NCBI GenBank assembly: GCA_037975125.1
Contig: CM075855.1
Location: 86,501,206-86,565,205 of the forward strand
Reading direction: 5' to 3'
DNA: 64,000 nucleotides
Source of the DNA: Latrodectus hesperus
Taxonomy: Eukaryota; Arthropoda; Arachnida; Araneae; Theridiidae
Shown here: piece after piece, positions 62,366-64,000 of the stretch
Layout: every line of letters starts with the position of its first letter
How positions within the stretch are numbered: position 1 is the stretch's first letter
Notes under the pieces: generated by a model
What the model was told of the DNA's origin: nothing
What the model saw: only the letters and a program-made list of their open reading frames with translations
The model's database searches: none
Made by a program: the position numbers and the translations under genes

Positions 62366-64000
62366 TCGCCGAAATGGACAAAGTATAGAAATACATTATT
62401 AACAATTTAATTTAGAAGATTCAGAAGACTCATCTTGTTAGAATTTATATTAATAGTGTATAAATAAAATTAAATACACAAGCAAATTTTATTTGCATTA
62501 CGAATATAATTAATTACATAAGGCAAATGTGTTACTTCAACAGCATTTATGCACATTACTTTGCTTGGATGAAAATGCGAAATACGATGGCAAATAATAG
62601 TAGTAGCTTATTTAAGGAACAATTCCTGGTATTGCATATATAAATAACAATAAGCACAATCAGTTATCTGTGCAAGCAATTCTCAATGGTACAACAGGCA
62701 GTGGAAAAAAAAGCTGACGTTTAAGTAACGAACAAATGAAGAATAATTATGCTAACTGAAGCAAATTTTTTAAATGGGAACGGATATTGGATTTTTTTTT
62801 TGTCCTTTGTGTGAGTGAGTTCTTTACACTGATTAGCAATGTTCGAAAATAAATGAAGTTGCGTTTTTTGTTGCTTTTTTTTTTCATTCACGATGGCAGT
62901 ATTTCCATTTGCATTTGTATTTTCTCACTCGTTAATCGCAGCACTCCCCTCCTCACCCTCTTGATGACTCCATTCTACAGCAGTCGATATAATGGACTCA
63001 CCTTATTATCGTTTGTCTATATTGAATTGGTTATTTCCCAGATACTCATTCGATTGGCACGCGAAAAACAGTTACGTGTCCCTTCAACAAAACTATTATG
63101 TCCTTAGTAAGCAGAACAGAAAGCTGACAACAAGTTAGAATCGGTCTGGAACGAATCACGTGATCTTAACTCGTTGCCATGGCTACGGGAGATGCACACA
63201 TACACATCCCTGCGTGCATAAATAATAGGAAGCAAGTCTTAAAAAGCCTAAATGGTGTAAACACATAGAAAAAAAAAGGACGTAAGTCTGTAACTTCATG
63301 CAACTGCTAGTGTGACCCTACCTAGTTCTTAGACCTCATTACTTGAGTAATTTCGGTGGTACAAAGCACGCCAATGCTCGGAGAATGTTCTATTATTAGC
63401 AAGTTAATTTTTTTTGTCTTTCTTCCCGAAGTTGACTAGAGCACCCGTTAAATAAACAAATAACGCATTCGTTGATAGGATTATTGCTGTCGTGCGAGTA
63501 ACTTACTTGTTTCGGTATTGGCATCGAAATGTTGGCTGCGAAATTTAAATAATTGGTTTGAAATAAAATGATACGATTGTCTGCCGAGAGCCTATTGATT
63601 ACGCGGCATTTTTCTTTAAAAGGTTTTTCAATTAAGGTATTGGAAAACGATACCATTACTCATAGAGCAAACAATAAAATCACAAGTTGAACCTAACTCG
63701 AATAAAAATGGAAATTATTTCCAAAAACATTACTTTTGATTGATTGATACATTTTAAATTATTTATTTGCATATCGTGTCATTAATGGAGTGTATTTCGA
63801 TTCAATTATTTTATTATAACCTCGTTTCTTTTTTTTTATTGAATTTATTGAGAAATGGGCATGTTTTCTTCAATTCAACCATCCTTAATAATTTTTATAT
63901 AACAGAAGCAAGGATTTTTATGAAATCGTACAATGCCAGAAAGTCTATTTTTTTTAAATCTCATGACGTTCCCGTGTTCGAACCTCAGTCCCCTGAGTGG
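62366..64000. other. Non-coding stretch to window end
   Basis: No gene is supported. A less A/T-rich patch at about 62880-63400 contains an 84-codon plus-strand frame without a domain and an ATCACGTGAT palindrome-like word near 63157. The last 40 bases contain a TTCGAA word that could be part of a tRNA-like head cut by the window edge. Confidence 0.4.

Noticed and set aside
63960..64000. tRNA-like B box at the window end
   Set aside because: TTCGAA is present but the flanking arms do not pair and the window ends before an A box could be assessed.

Overview
The window looks like nuclear DNA of an arthropod, most likely a spider. It is very AT-rich, with long (AT)n microsatellites, almost no long open frames, introns far larger than exons, and a mixture of mariner, Tc1/mariner-like, hAT, LINE and tRNA-derived SINE insertions. 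Translations of the repeat cluster at 52-57 kb resemble hypothetical proteins I recall from orb-weaver genomes; that is memory, not a search, so the lineage call is tentative.

Host gene content is sparse. The best host feature is a minus-strand first coding exon at 34981-35089. It has a signal peptide, an in-frame upstream stop, a perfect GTAAGT donor, a short upstream ORF, an initiator-like TCAGT and a GC box. Its gene would run leftward. A 43-nt open segment between good splice signals at 24851-24893 on the same strand may be a small exon of this or another gene. If so, much of 1-35 kb is intron.

Mobile DNA, left to right: an internally deleted LINE with a perfect 12-bp target duplication (3701-4391); a dispersed repeat (4404-4680); a SINE relic near 5.8 kb; a mariner with an intact 349-codon transposase (10126-11386); a Tc1/mariner-like element with 157-bp terminal inverted repeats whose transposase has one premature stop (39082-40682); two copies of one SINE family (45761-46069 and 52212-52704, the second split by another repeat); a 5'-truncated LINE tail with a 13-bp target duplication (51494-51915); a fragmented repeat family in both orientations (52.4-56.7 kb); and a 2.5-kb hAT element (58592-61060) carrying a decayed ZBED5/GTF2IRD2-type transposase and a nested SINE with its own 12-bp duplication.

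The rest is AT-rich sequence with diverged tandem arrays (44.3-44.6, 48.0-49.0 and 62.2-62.4 kb), near-perfect palindromes (1346-1412, 20368-20427, 44727-44752) and a perfect CTCF-consensus match (17664-17677). No rRNA gene, intact tRNA gene or CRISPR array was seen. No cellular pathway links the genes: the window records mobile-element insertions around one host promoter.
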